Assembly: GCF_024170225.1 (NCBI RefSeq)
Contig: NZ_JALJXU010000001.1
Span: 372,001-436,000 of the forward strand
Source: Streptococcus gallinaceus
GTDB lineage: Bacteria > Bacillota > Bacilli > Lactobacillales > Streptococcaceae
DNA: 64,000 nt
Direction: 5' to 3'
Of the stretch, positions 28,003 through 36,427 are shown in pieces (the stretch's first letter is position 1; each line of letters opens with the position of its first letter). The notes under the pieces are model-generated. The model ran no database searches, was not told the origin of the DNA, and saw nothing but the letters and a program-made list of their open reading frames with translations. The translations under genes were made by a program, and so were the position numbers.

Positions 28003-29019
28003 ATGAGTATTTTGGTCACTGGTGGTGTAGGTTATATCGGAAGCCACACTGTTGTCGAGCTATTGGAGCTTGGAAAAGACGTTGTGATCGTTGATGATCT
28101 TTCAAACGCGAGTGAGAAGGTTGTCGATCGTATCGAGACTATCACAGGAAAACGTCCTACTTTTTATCAATTAGATGTTGCAGACAAGGATGCCCTTCGT
28201 TCTGTTTTTGAAAAGGAAACGATTGAAGCAGCTATCCATTTTGCAGCCCACAAAGCGGTAGGAGAGTCTGTTCAAAAACCAACCATGTACTACCGCAATA
28301 ACCTCATGTCTATCCTATCTCTTGTGGAAGTCATGGGAGAATTCGGTGTAAAGAAAATCGTCTTTTCATCTAGTGCAACGGTTTATGGTGAGTTCAATCC
28401 ATCTCCCTATCTTGAAAGCATGCCCGTTGGTGTACCGACAAGCCCTTATGGTCAGACAAAGGTCATGTGTGAGCAAATTCTGCGTGACCTGTATGTATCG
28501 AATAAAGACTGGTCTATCTCATTGCTTCGTTATTTCAACCCAATCGGAGCACATGAATCTGGTTTGATTGGTGAAGACCCATCTGGTATTCCCAATAACT
28601 TGATGCCTTTTATTTCTCAAGTGGCTGTCGGAAAACGTGAATTTCTCAATATTTTTGGTGGAGACTACGACACAGCTGATGGTACATGTGTTCGTGACTA
28701 TATCCATGTTGTAGACTTGGCTAAAGGACATGTTAAGGCACTTGAAAAATTGGACCAAGCCAAACAAGTTTACACTTACAATCTAGGTTCTGGAAAAGGA
28801 ACTAGTGTTCTTGAGTTGGTCAATACATTTGTAGCAGTAACCGGTATAGAAGTTCCTTATAAGATTGCACCACGCCGTGCAGGTGATTTGCCAGCCTTTT
28901 ATGCCAATGCAGACAAAGCCTTGGCTGAGCTTGATTGGAAGACTGAAAAATCAATTGAAGACATGTGTCGTGATAGCTGGAATTGGCAATCGCACAATCC
29001 AAACGGTTACCGAGGATAA
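28003..29019 (+). CDS. galE: UDP-glucose 4-epimerase
   Basis: A 338-residue short-chain dehydrogenase-family enzyme interconverting UDP-glucose and UDP-galactose, used in galactose breakdown and in supply of sugars for capsule and cell wall. The NAD-binding motif is TGGVGYIGSH at the N-terminus, the active-site tyrosine and lysine are in SPYGQTK, and CVRDYIHVVDLAKGHVKAL is a typical GalE stretch. AAAGGAGAATGGC precedes the ATG. No other Leloir genes are adjacent. It may rely on read-through from rpsU. Confidence 0.95.
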   Translation: MSILVTGGVGYIGSHTVVELLELGKDVVIVDDLSNASEKVVDRIETITGKRPTFYQLDVADKDALRSVFEKETIEAAIHFAAHKAVGESVQKPTMYYRNNLMSILSLVEVMGEFGVKKIVFSSSATVYGEFNPSPYLESMPVGVPTSPYGQTKVMCEQILRDLYVSNKDWSISLLRYFNPIGAHESGLIGEDPSGIPNNLMPFISQVAVGKREFLNIFGGDYDTADGTCVRDYIHVVDLAKGHVKALEKLDQAKQVYTYNLGSGKGTSVLELVNTFVAVTGIEVPYKIAPRRAGDLPAFYANADKALAELDWKTEKSIEDMCRDSWNWQSHNPNGYRG

Positions 29020-29024
29020 TAGTA

Positions 29025-29060
29025 AAACCTGGGACGAAAGTCCTAGGTTCTTTATTTTTT
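29025..29060 (+). terminator. Terminator after galE
   Basis: AACCTGGGAC and GTCCTAGGTT form a 10-bp stem (one G-T pair) around GAAA, followed by a T-rich stretch. Confidence 0.85.
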
Positions 29061-29072
29061 TAGATTTTGGGA

Positions 29073-29100
29073 ATAAAAAAAACAGACCGAAGTCTGTTTG
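29073..29100 (-). terminator. Terminator of mscL
   Basis: On the minus strand AAACAGACT-TCG-GTCTGTTT is followed by TTTTTTATTC. It ends the leftward mscL transcript and faces the galE terminator. Confidence 0.85.
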
Positions 29101-29107
29101 AGATGGA

Positions 29108-29473
29108 TTATTTTTTCAACAAATCGCGAATTTCAGTAAGCAATTCTTCTTGAGTTGGACCAACTGGAGCTGGCTCTTCAACTTTTTTAGGCATTGCTTT
29201 TTCAGCAGCTTTTACGATAAAGAAGAGTGAAGTACCTACAACCAAGAAGTTGATGACAGCGCTCAAGAATTTACCGTACATAACACCGTTCCAACCAAGT
29301 TTAGCGATGTCTTCTACGTTTGCAGCTTTCAAAGCTGGAGTCAAGATGAGCGGAGTGATGATGTCACCAACGAGTGAAGTGATGATAGCACTAAATGCAG
29401 CACCGATGATTACAGCAACAGCAAGGTCAAGTACGTTTCCTTTAAACAAGAAAGTTTTTAAATCTTTTAACAT
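29108..29473 (-). CDS. mscL: Large-conductance mechanosensitive channel MscL
   Basis: A 121-residue inner-membrane channel that opens under membrane tension and protects against hypo-osmotic shock. The first helix and pore region FKGNVLDLAVAVIIGAAF are diagnostic, and the second helix is FLSAVINFLVVGTSLFFIVK. The C-terminal helix is short and charged. Length is normal. It is transcribed alone, opposite to its neighbours, between galE and dnaG. Confidence 0.96.
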   Translation of the reverse strand: MLKDLKTFLFKGNVLDLAVAVIIGAAFSAIITSLVGDIITPLILTPALKAANVEDIAKLGWNGVMYGKFLSAVINFLVVGTSLFFIVKAAEKAMPKKVEEPAPVGPTQEELLTEIRDLLKK

Positions 29474-29630
29474 ATCCTAAATATGCCTCCTAAATAAATA
29501 TTTTAGTCTATTATATATCAATTTTCATTTTTTGCAAGTAATCAATCTTGAAAATTTTACAATTCATGAAAAATGTTATAAAATATAAAAATGGTATGTT
29601 GTGCATAGACTGTCTATCAGGGAGGGGAAG

Positions 29631-31415
29631 ATGATTTCAAAAGAACTTATCGATGAGATAAAAGCTTCGGTCAATATTGTTGATATCATTGGTGAATCCG
29701 TTGCCCTGACAAAGGCAGGACGCAATTATCTAGGGCTTTGTCCTTTTCATGGTGAGAAGACACCGTCCTTCAATGTCGTAGAGGACAAGCAGTTTTACCA
29801 CTGTTTTGGTTGTGGGAAGTCAGGTGATGTTTTCAAGTTTGTCGAGGAAACGCAAGGGCTTTCTTTTACAGATAGCGTTCAGCTGATCGCAGACAAGGCG
29901 GGTTTTCAGCTGGATATTGCTCCGAAAACGCAAGTTCAGCCGCAAAAACAGCATCCACACCAAATGCTCTATGACATCCATACGGAAGCGACGAAGTTTT
30001 ATCATGCTCTCTTGATGACGACCAAAATGGGGGTGGAAGCGCGTGCTTATCTCCACCAGCGTGGTTTGACAGATGAGACCATTCAGTATTTCCAGTTGGG
30101 TTTGGCGCCGAGTCAGCAAAATATCCTCTATCAAGCTCTTTCTAAAAAGTTTGAGGAAGCGGATTTGCTCAACTCAGGGCTCTTCAATACAGCAGACAAT
30201 AATCTGATTTATGATGCCTTCCAAGGAAGAATTATCTTCCCCTTATCGGATGAGTATGGACGTGTCATGGCTTTCTCTGGCCGTAAATGGACGCCAGAAG
30301 ATGTAGCCAATAAGCAGGTAGCCAAGTATAAAAATAGTCGTGGAACGGCCATTTTTAATAAGAGTTATGAGCTCTACCATTTGGATAAGGCTAAGTCGGT
30401 CATCAAAAAACAGCGTGAAGTCTATCTGATGGAAGGCTTCATGGATGTTATCGCCGCCTATCGGGCAGGGATTGAAAATGCTGTGGCTTCGATGGGAACA
30501 GCATTAACATCTGAGCATGTCACGCATTTGCGGAAGCACTGCAAAAAGGTCATCTTGACCTATGATGGAGATAGAGCTGGGCAGGTTGCAACGGCCAAGG
30601 CCTTGGAAGAATTAAAAGACTTTGAGGTCGAAATCGTCTCGCTTCCAGACGGGATGGATCCGGATGAATTTATCCAGCGTCATTCGGAGGAAGCTCTCGA
30701 GCAAGTCTTGACCAAGTCTCGTGTCAGCGATGTTGAGTTTTTGATGCAGTATCTTCGACCGGAAAATCCAGATAATTTGCAGATGCAGATTGAATTCGTG
30801 GATAAGATGGCACCGATTATTGCAGGAACGAGCTCGATTACCGCTCAAAATTCCTATATCTATAAATTAGCTGACCTCCTGCCTGACTTTGATTACCAAC
30901 AGGTTGAAATGGCTGTCAACAATGTCCGTATCTCCAAACGAGTGCAGACGGTTGAACAGCAGGAACAGCCTCGTGTGCAGCAGGTACAGGAGTTACCAAG
31001 ACAGGCCAAGATTTCGAGTTTGGTTCGGACGGAAAATCATATTTTTTACCGCTTATTGCAACATCCCTACCTGCTCAATGAATACCGTGTCCGTGAAGAT
31101 TTTGAGTTTTACACACCTGAATTGCAGGTTTTGTACGGTCTGCTCAAGAACGCAGGAGAAATTTCTTCCTTCGATTTAAATCAGCAATCCGATGCTGTGC
31201 AGACAGCCTGGTATCGTATTTTGGAGGAAAAATTACCTAGCGAAGTTGGAAATCAGGAAATGGATGACTTAGAATTGGCTCGCGATCGCGAATGGTTAAA
31301 GAGAGACAATCGACAGCGTTCACGTTTTATCCGTGAGCAAAGTCATGTTGGAAATGACGATGCTGCTTTAGATGAATTAGCACAACTCATTGCACAAAAA
31401 AGAAAAATGGAGTAA
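29631..31415 (+). CDS. dnaG: DNA primase
   Basis: A 594-residue primase that makes RNA primers for DNA replication. The N-terminal zinc site is C37, H40, C58, C61 ([19 protein letters not shown]). The TOPRIM core has [14 protein letters not shown] and LTYDGDRAG. The C-terminal part is the helicase-interacting domain. The ATG at 29631 follows GGAGGGG and matches the family N-terminus. The upstream start at 29601 would overlap the ribosome-binding site and is rejected. rpoD follows after 2 bases. Confidence 0.96.
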   Translation: MISKELIDEIKASVNIVDIIGESVALTKAGRNYLGLCPFHGEKTPSFNVVEDKQFYHCFGCGKSGDVFKFVEETQGLSFTDSVQLIADKAGFQLDIAPKTQVQPQKQHPHQMLYDIHTEATKFYHALLMTTKMGVEARAYLHQRGLTDETIQYFQLGLAPSQQNILYQALSKKFEEADLLNSGLFNTADNNLIYDAFQGRIIFPLSDEYGRVMAFSGRKWTPEDVANKQVAKYKNSRGTAIFNKSYELYHLDKAKSVIKKQREVYLMEGFMDVIAAYRAGIENAVASMGTALTSEHVTHLRKHCKKVILTYDGDRAGQVATAKALEELKDFEVEIVSLPDGMDPDEFIQRHSEEALEQVLTKSRVSDVEFLMQYLRPENPDNLQMQIEFVDKMAPIIAGTSSITAQNSYIYKLADLLPDFDYQQVEMAVNNVRISKRVQTVEQQEQPRVQQVQELPRQAKISSLVRTENHIFYRLLQHPYLLNEYRVREDFEFYTPELQVLYGLLKNAGEISSFDLNQQSDAVQTAWYRILEEKLPSEVGNQEMDDLELARDREWLKRDNRQRSRFIREQSHVGNDDAALDELAQLIAQKRKME

Positions 31416-31417
31416 TT

Positions 31418-32536
31418 ATGGCAACAGCAAAAGACAAAAAAACAGAAGTAACCACTTTTGATGTACAAGTTGCGGACTATATCCGTAACCACAAAAAAGA
31501 AGGAACAGCCGTTGATGATGATATCAATGAAAAGCTGATTATTCCATTTACATTAGATGCTGACGGGATTGATGATCTCTTGCAACGGATCCAAGATGCA
31601 GGGATTTCAATCGTGGACAAGGATGGTAATCCAAGTTCGCGCGTCATGCAAGTAGAAGAAGAAACTGAGTTGTCGGACGAGGAATTGTTGGGAAGCAACT
31701 CCGCTAAAGTCAACGACCCAGTTCGTATGTACCTCAAAGAAATTGGGGTTGTACCACTCTTGACCAACGAAGAAGAGCAAGAATTGGCCCTTTTAGTTGA
31801 AGCAGGCGATGTGGAAGCCAAGCAACGTTTGGCAGAAGCTAACCTGCGTTTGGTTGTTTCGATTGCAAAACGCTATGTTGGTCGTGGCATGCAGTTCCTT
31901 GATTTGATTCAAGAAGGAAATATGGGCTTGATGAAAGCCGTTGATAAATTTGACTATTCAAAAGGGTTCAAGTTCTCAACTTATGCGACTTGGTGGATTC
32001 GCCAAGCCATTACCCGCGCCATTGCCGACCAAGCTCGTACCATTCGTATCCCTGTTCACATGGTTGAAACCATCAACAAATTGGTGCGTGAGCAACGTAA
32101 CTTGCTTCAAGAATTGGGACAAGATCCAACTCCAGAGCAAATTGCTGAGCGGATGGATATGACACCGGACAAGGTTCGTGAAATCTTGAAGATTGCCCAA
32201 GAGCCAGTTTCTCTTGAAACGCCTATCGGTGAAGAAGATGATAGCCATCTTGGCGACTTCATCGAAGATGAAGTGATTGAAAATCCAGTAGATTACACAA
32301 CTCGTGTTGTTTTGCGTGAGCAATTGGATGAAGTGCTTGATACCCTTACTGACCGTGAGGAAAATGTACTCCGTCTTCGTTTCGGTCTTGACGATGGAAA
32401 AATGCGTACCTTGGAAGATGTGGGTAAAGTCTTTAACGTTACCCGTGAACGTATCCGCCAAATCGAAGCCAAAGCTCTCCGCAAATTACGCCACCCAAGC
32501 CGTAGCAAACCGCTCCGTGACTTTATGGAAGACTAG
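31418..32536 (+). CDS. rpoD: Primary RNA polymerase sigma factor (sigma A)
   Basis: A 372-residue housekeeping sigma-70. Region 1.2 begins at [16 protein letters not shown], region 2 contains [20 protein letters not shown] and [16 protein letters not shown] for -10 recognition, and region 4 contains the -35 reader [20 protein letters not shown]. It lacks the long non-conserved insert of enteric RpoD. It lies 2 bases after dnaG, a conserved replication/transcription pairing. Its extended -10 preference is relevant to the many TGnTATAAT promoters in this window. Confidence 0.98.
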   Translation: MATAKDKKTEVTTFDVQVADYIRNHKKEGTAVDDDINEKLIIPFTLDADGIDDLLQRIQDAGISIVDKDGNPSSRVMQVEEETELSDEELLGSNSAKVNDPVRMYLKEIGVVPLLTNEEEQELALLVEAGDVEAKQRLAEANLRLVVSIAKRYVGRGMQFLDLIQEGNMGLMKAVDKFDYSKGFKFSTYATWWIRQAITRAIADQARTIRIPVHMVETINKLVREQRNLLQELGQDPTPEQIAERMDMTPDKVREILKIAQEPVSLETPIGEEDDSHLGDFIEDEVIENPVDYTTRVVLREQLDEVLDTLTDREENVLRLRFGLDDGKMRTLEDVGKVFNVTRERIRQIEAKALRKLRHPSRSKPLRDFMED

Positions 32537-32590
32537 GAAAGAGCCGTATTAGTTGCAATGTAGCACATACGTAAAACAGAAAGAGCGAAA

Positions 32591-32911
32591 ATGTACACAG
32601 AAGAACAAGTAAATGACATTAAAGAGCGCATTTTCGTTGCGCTAGAAGAAGTAATCGACCCTGAATTGGGAATCGATATTATCAATCTTGGTCTGATTTA
32701 TGAAATTCGTTTTGATGAAGGTAAGACAGAGATTGATATGACCTTGACAACTATGGGCTGCCCTTTGGCTGACTTGATTACGGATCAGATTCATGATGTT
32801 TTGCAATCTGTTCCAGAAGTCAAAGAAGTGGATGTCCGTTTGGTCTGGTCACCAGCTTGGACAGTCAATAAAATGAGCCGCTATGCGCGTATCGCATTGG
32901 GGATTCGTTAA
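32591..32911 (+). CDS. DUF59/MIP18 family metal-sulfur cluster assembly protein
   Basis: A 106-residue protein of the SufT/MIP18 type implicated in iron-sulfur cluster maturation. The family stretch VIDPELGIDIINLGLIYEI and the conserved cysteine in TTMGCPLADLI are present. It lacks extra domains. It follows rpoD by 54 bases and probably shares its transcript, ending at a strong terminator. Confidence 0.9.
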   Translation: MYTEEQVNDIKERIFVALEEVIDPELGIDIINLGLIYEIRFDEGKTEIDMTLTTMGCPLADLITDQIHDVLQSVPEVKEVDVRLVWSPAWTVNKMSRYARIALGIR

Positions 32912-32939
32912 AAAAACAAGCCTTAACGGCTTGTTTTTT
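32911..32939. terminator. Bidirectional terminator, DUF59 gene / TVP38 gene
   Basis: AAAACAAGCC and GGCTTGTTTT pair around TTAAC with A-run and T-run flanks, serving the convergent genes on either side. Confidence 0.9.
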
Positions 32940-33531
32940 AATGCAATAATTGTTGTAACCACTGGCTTCCATAAATCCAAATGTAGCTATAGGCGATAAT
33001 GGATAAGGGACGGCAAAGCAAGATAATGGTGATGAAACGGCGGTAACTCATACTTGTTAATCCAGTAATCATGACTAAAATATCAGCGGGAGAAATAGGG
33101 GAGAGCATGCAAAGGATAAAGAAAATTTCATAGCCTTTCTTGTCGTCAATTTTACGTTCGTATTTGGTGAAAGTTTCTTCTTTCATGAAAAGCAGGCAGA
33201 ACTTTTTACCATAACGATGGGCTAGCCAAAAGAGAATGATGCTGCCGATATTGATACCGATGTAGTTGACAACTAGGCCCCACCAGAATCCAAATAGAAG
33301 GAAGCCGACGACAGTGGTCACACCACCAGGAATAATAGGGAAAACGACTTGAATAATCTGAATACCAATATAACTCAGACTACCTAGTGCTCCTTGTTTT
33401 TTGATAAACTCGGTCAGAACATTTTGATTGTTGAGAATACCCAGTTTGTAGAGCCAAATGACCAGTGCAAAGCTGCCAATCAGAGCTAAAATACTGAGAA
33501 CTTGTATGATTTTTTGAGATAGTTTATACAT
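32938..33531 (-). CDS. TVP38/TMEM64 family membrane protein
   Basis: A 197-residue protein with five to six membrane helices of the DedA/SNARE-associated superfamily. The family motif region is VVFPIIPGGVTTVVGFLLFG, and the C-terminal half has ILCMLSPISPADILVMITG. These proteins are thought to affect membrane lipid or polyprenyl-phosphate trafficking, but this member's role is unknown. It is a single-gene unit whose start codon directly follows an extended -10 box with no ribosome-binding site. Confidence 0.88.
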   Translation of the reverse strand: MYKLSQKIIQVLSILALIGSFALVIWLYKLGILNNQNVLTEFIKKQGALGSLSYIGIQIIQVVFPIIPGGVTTVVGFLLFGFWWGLVVNYIGINIGSIILFWLAHRYGKKFCLLFMKEETFTKYERKIDDKKGYEIFFILCMLSPISPADILVMITGLTSMSYRRFITIILLCRPLSIIAYSYIWIYGSQWLQQLLH

Positions 33532-33546
33532 GTTTCTATTGTACCA
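33529..33546 (-). promoter_or_regulatory. TVP38 gene promoter abutting the start codon (predicted leaderless)
   Basis: On the minus strand TGGTACAAT (33538-33546) is followed by the six bases AGAAAC and then the ATG at 33531. The -35 is weak. No Shine-Dalgarno sequence is present. Confidence 0.6.
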
Positions 33547-33588
33547 TAAAGTATTTTGAAAAAGTTTAGATGTAAGAATAAAATAATT

Positions 33589-33617
33589 TTGCCATTTTTG
33601 TGAAAATCTGCTATAAT
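33589..33617 (+). promoter_or_regulatory. ssrA promoter
   Basis: TTGCCA (33589-33594), a 17-base spacer, and the perfect extended -10 TGCTATAAT (33609-33617), 21 bases before the mature tmRNA 5' end. It is divergent from the TVP38 promoter 43 bases away. Confidence 0.85.
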
Positions 33618-33638
33618 GTTTAGCATATGACGTAACGC

Positions 33639-33983
33639 GGGGTCGTTACGGATTCGACAGGCATTATGAGGCTTGTTCTGCAACTCATCGGCAGATGTAA
33701 AAATGCCAGTTAAATATAACTGCAAAAAATACAAATTCTTACGCATTAGCAGCCTAAACACCTGCCTGCGTGACTGATGATAGATTGCTTGTGTCTATCT
33801 ATCAGTCTTAAATTAACAAGCTACGTTAGGATATTGTCAGACTATTCTAAAAGAGATTTACTGACTCGCAAGATTTGGGCTTGAGTTATGTGTCGAGGTC
33901 TTGTTAAAGCAACACATAACCTATGGTTGTAGACGAATAAGTTAGCAGGTGTTTGGACGTGGGTTCGACTCCCACCGGCTCCA
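33639..33983 (+). ncRNA. ssrA: Transfer-messenger RNA
   Basis: tmRNA rescues stalled ribosomes and tags the unfinished protein for degradation. The 5' end GGGGTCG pairs with CGGCTCC near the 3' end to make the 7-bp acceptor stem. The TTCGACT T-loop is present. The tag frame (33722-33757) reads AKNTNSYALAA and then TAA, the streptococcal tag. The 3' CCA is not encoded; ATTGG follows instead, so CCA must be added enzymatically. Boundaries are from base pairing and may be off by one or two. Confidence 0.96.
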
Positions 33984-33985
33984 TT

Positions 33986-34073
33986 GGAAGATTACTCAAG
34001 AGGCTTAAGAGGCCGTGTTGGAAACACGGTAGGCGTGTGATAGCGTGCGTGGGTTCGAATCCCATGTCTTCCG
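33986..34073 (+). tRNA. tRNA-Ser (GGA anticodon)
   Basis: An 88-base class II tRNA. The acceptor stem is GGAAGAT with GTCTTCC and the anticodon arm is CCGTG-TTGGAAA-CACGG, giving anticodon GGA for UCC/UCU serine codons. A long variable arm and the T-loop GGTTCGAATCC follow, and the discriminator is G. CCA is not encoded. It begins two bases after the end of tmRNA and so is part of the same precursor. Confidence 0.95.
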
Positions 34074-34079
34074 TCTTAG

Positions 34080-34118
34080 AAAAAACAGGTTGGATGTTAG
34101 TCCAATCTGTTTTTTTGC
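34080..34118 (+). terminator. Terminator of the ssrA-tRNA-Ser unit
   Basis: AAAACAGGTTGGA pairs with TCCAATCTGTTTT (one G-T pair) around TGTTAG, then a T-run. Confidence 0.9.
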
Positions 34119-34385
34119 GTGGTTCCAAATCGTTCGTCTGTCTTGCTAGCAATGTATCGTCTACTTACTAGGATAATCCAGAGGCAATGTAGAAAAAGTA
34201 CAGAGCTAGCAAGGATAATGAGAAAGCTGAGAAAGAGATTTTCTTTATTTGTAAGTTAGACTATCACCACGGCTGCGTAGAGAGTGTGTACCAGGGCGTA
34301 GGGACAAGTCCGAACAGGTGATACTTGAATTTTTTGGATGGAAGCATCTAATCGCTGGTTGAGTATCTGTTTTATTTTTTTTCAT
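34098..34385 (-). pseudogene. Decayed small membrane protein gene, last in the GntR-ABC operon
   Basis: An ATG at 34385 lies 6 bases behind AGGAG, which overlaps the permease stop codon. The frame from this ATG runs through eight A residues and gives an implausible protein. With seven A the product reads MKKIKQILNQRLDASIQK and then a hydrophobic stretch CPYALVHTLYAAVVIV, a TAA, and in the same frame NLFLSFLIILASSVLFLH. Two indicators of decay, or possible homopolymer slippage, are thus present. The rest of the 34074-34393 gap holds the tRNA terminator. No family recognised. Confidence 0.5.
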
Positions 34386-34393
34386 AGCGACTC

Positions 34394-35206
34394 CTACTGG
34401 ATATTTAAACGTTTGGTCATGATATAGTGGGTACCAAAGTAGAATCCAATTGCTAAGAGGATATTAAAGACGAAGGTAAACCAGTCTGGCTGGAATGGAT
34501 AGAAACTCTCCATGTTTGACATTGAAGCAACATAGGCACTTGTGGCGAAGTGAATTGTCTGCACCGTTCCAATGACGAAATAGATACCGATATAAAAGAC
34601 AATGGCTAAGACAATGCGGTGGTCTTTAAACAGTTGACCGAGAGAAATGGCAAAGTAGGCAAGCAGGATTCCCATGATCATTTCAGTGAAATATTGTATT
34701 GCAATTTGGAATAGGAGCCCCCAGCTTGTTATCTTAGATAATTCGCTAAACATATGAGCGAAGTCTAGTTCATCGTAGACTGGCATCAGTGCAATACTCG
34801 TAATGAGGAGTCCGGATACTAGTAACATCAGTCCGGCCAATATATACCAGATGATAGAAGCAAGGAGTTTGCTGAGGATGATTTGATGCCCTGTCACTGG
34901 AAGTGTCATGGTAAGGTAGCCTTGGCGGCCGTAGACGCTTTTCTGGAATCGTGTCACGATTAGGAAGAAAGTCGAAATGAAGAGTCCGCCTATGAGCAGC
35001 CCGAAAGCAACACAGGCAAGTACAAATAGGATTCCTTCCACATTCCAATTGTTGTCGTTGAAGGTTGCAATATGATTTTCAGAACGTCTAATAATGGTTT
35101 GAATCCAAACACCGAGTACGACGGATAAGAGCGAAATAATGCCATATAAGCCGAGGTACCATTTTCCTAGGGATTTAAATTCATATTTTAATAATTTTTC
35201 AAACAT
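34394..35206 (-). CDS. ABC transporter permease (ABC-2 type)
   Basis: A 270-residue integral membrane protein with about six hydrophobic helices, in an operon with an ATPase and a GntR regulator. The layout resembles YtrA-type GntR/ABC systems of Firmicutes, which respond to cell-envelope-active compounds in some species. Substrate unknown. The ribosome-binding site AGAGGAG is just upstream of the start. The stop codon overlaps the Shine-Dalgarno sequence of the decayed small gene that follows. Confidence 0.85.
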   Translation of the reverse strand: MFEKLLKYEFKSLGKWYLGLYGIISLLSVVLGVWIQTIIRRSENHIATFNDNNWNVEGILFVLACVAFGLLIGGLFISTFFLIVTRFQKSVYGRQGYLTMTLPVTGHQIILSKLLASIIWYILAGLMLLVSGLLITSIALMPVYDELDFAHMFSELSKITSWGLLFQIAIQYFTEMIMGILLAYFAISLGQLFKDHRIVLAIVFYIGIYFVIGTVQTIHFATSAYVASMSNMESFYPFQPDWFTFVFNILLAIGFYFGTHYIMTKRLNIQ

Positions 35207-35224
35207 AATATCTCCTCTTTCTAA

Positions 35225-35932
35225 CTAGAACTTAAAGTCGCGACGGAATAGTTCGTCGATGGATTCACCGCTTTCGATGCGAATGTCATCGACATTTCCT
35301 TGACGAATGATGCTGCCATATTGAAGGAAAATCACTTCGTCTAAGATTTGTTCTACATCAGAAATTAAGTGAGTAGAGATGATGACTGAAGAAGTGGGAG
35401 AGTAATTGTTGATAATGGTCCGCAAGATGTAGTCCCGCGCCGCAGGGTTCACTCCGCCAATTGGCTCATCTAAGATATAGAGTTGAGCCTGACGGCTCAT
35501 GACTAAAATCAATTGTACTTTTTCCTTGTTCCCTTTTGACAAGTGTTTCATACGACTGTTCAAGTCGATATTGAGGTCTTCCAAGAGATGAAGGGCGCGT
35601 TTTTGGTCAAAATCAGCATAGAAATCTGCAAATAATTCGACGGCTTCCACTACCTTCATATTTTCATCTAAATAGGTCGTATCAGGTAGATAGGACACCA
35701 TGGCTTTGGTTTCAGGTGAAGGGTAACGTCCGTTGATTAAGATTTGACCATATTCTGGTTGTAAAAGGCCGTTTAATAATTTAATCAAAGTCGTCTTCCC
35801 AGAACCGTTCGGTCCCAGCAGTCCGATGATTTTTCCAGCGGATAGTTTTAGGTTGACATTGTTAAGGGCAAGGAGCCCACCGTATGATTTGGATACTTGT
35901 TGGAATTCAACAAGCGTGATTTGCTTTTCCAT
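35225..35932 (-). CDS. ABC transporter ATP-binding protein
   Basis: A 235-residue ATPase. The Walker A motif is GLLGPNGSGKTTLIK. The signature is the divergent LSKGNKEKVQL in place of LSGGQ, seen in CcmA/YtrB-like exporters. Walker B with the catalytic glutamate is LYILDEPIGGVNP and the H-loop is ISTHL. It pairs with the ABC-2 permease 18 bases downstream. Start and regulator stop are 1 base apart, so the operon is tightly coupled. Confidence 0.93.
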   Translation of the reverse strand: MEKQITLVEFQQVSKSYGGLLALNNVNLKLSAGKIIGLLGPNGSGKTTLIKLLNGLLQPEYGQILINGRYPSPETKAMVSYLPDTTYLDENMKVVEAVELFADFYADFDQKRALHLLEDLNIDLNSRMKHLSKGNKEKVQLILVMSRQAQLYILDEPIGGVNPAARDYILRTIINNYSPTSSVIISTHLISDVEQILDEVIFLQYGSIIRQGNVDDIRIESGESIDELFRRDFKF

Positions 35933-35933
35933 A

Positions 35934-36299
35934 TTATTCTCCTTTTACATAATTGGCGATGAGCTCAGATAATTCTTCTTTTGCGAATCCAAGACTCAGC
36001 ATATTGTTTGTGAAGTTGGCTAATTCCTGTTGGGCCAACTCAATTCGTGTTTGTTTGATTAAGTCAATATTGTCTGTCACAAATCGTCCAGTCGTACGTT
36101 GGGCGTAGACTAAGCCTTCCGTCTCCAAGTCCGATAGGGCGCGTTGAACGGTATTGGGATTGACGCCGGCTGTTTCAGCCAAATCGCGAACAGTTGGTAA
36201 TTTATCCCCTGTTTTTAGCTGATTGGTCACAATTTGTAGCTTGATAGCATTTGTGATTTGGATGTAAATTGGGATTTTGTTGTCAAATTTCCATGCCAT
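35934..36299 (-). CDS. GntR-family regulator, YtrA subfamily
   Basis: A 121-residue repressor. The N-terminal winged helix contains TVRDLAETAGVNPNTVQRALSDLE, and the short C-terminal tail lacks a ligand domain, which defines the YtrA subfamily. The start MAWKFDNKIPIYIQI at 36299 is chosen because AGGGGAG precedes it and it matches the family N-terminus. It probably autoregulates the GntR-ATPase-permease operon from the promoter at 36336-36364. Confidence 0.9.
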   Translation of the reverse strand: MAWKFDNKIPIYIQITNAIKLQIVTNQLKTGDKLPTVRDLAETAGVNPNTVQRALSDLETEGLVYAQRTTGRFVTDNIDLIKQTRIELAQQELANFTNNMLSLGFAKEELSELIANYVKGE

Positions 36300-36335
36300 G
36301 ATAAACTCCCCTTTCTGTATCCTTGTTCTATAAAG

Positions 36336-36364
36336 ATAATACAATTTTTCTATTTTAAATGCAA
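36336..36364 (-). promoter_or_regulatory. Promoter of the GntR-ABC operon
   Basis: On the minus strand TTGCAT, 17 bases, then TATTAT. It lies back-to-back with the dnaE promoter region (TATAAT at 36386-36391). Confidence 0.7.
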
Positions 36365-36427
36365 GTATTAAATGCTATTTTTTTGTATAATAGAACTAAT
36401 GAACAACAGATATGAAGGAGGCTTGCC

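Noticed and set aside
33904..34152. Minus-strand frame over tmRNA and tRNA-Ser
   Set aside because: It lies opposite two structured RNA genes and shows no coding character of its own.
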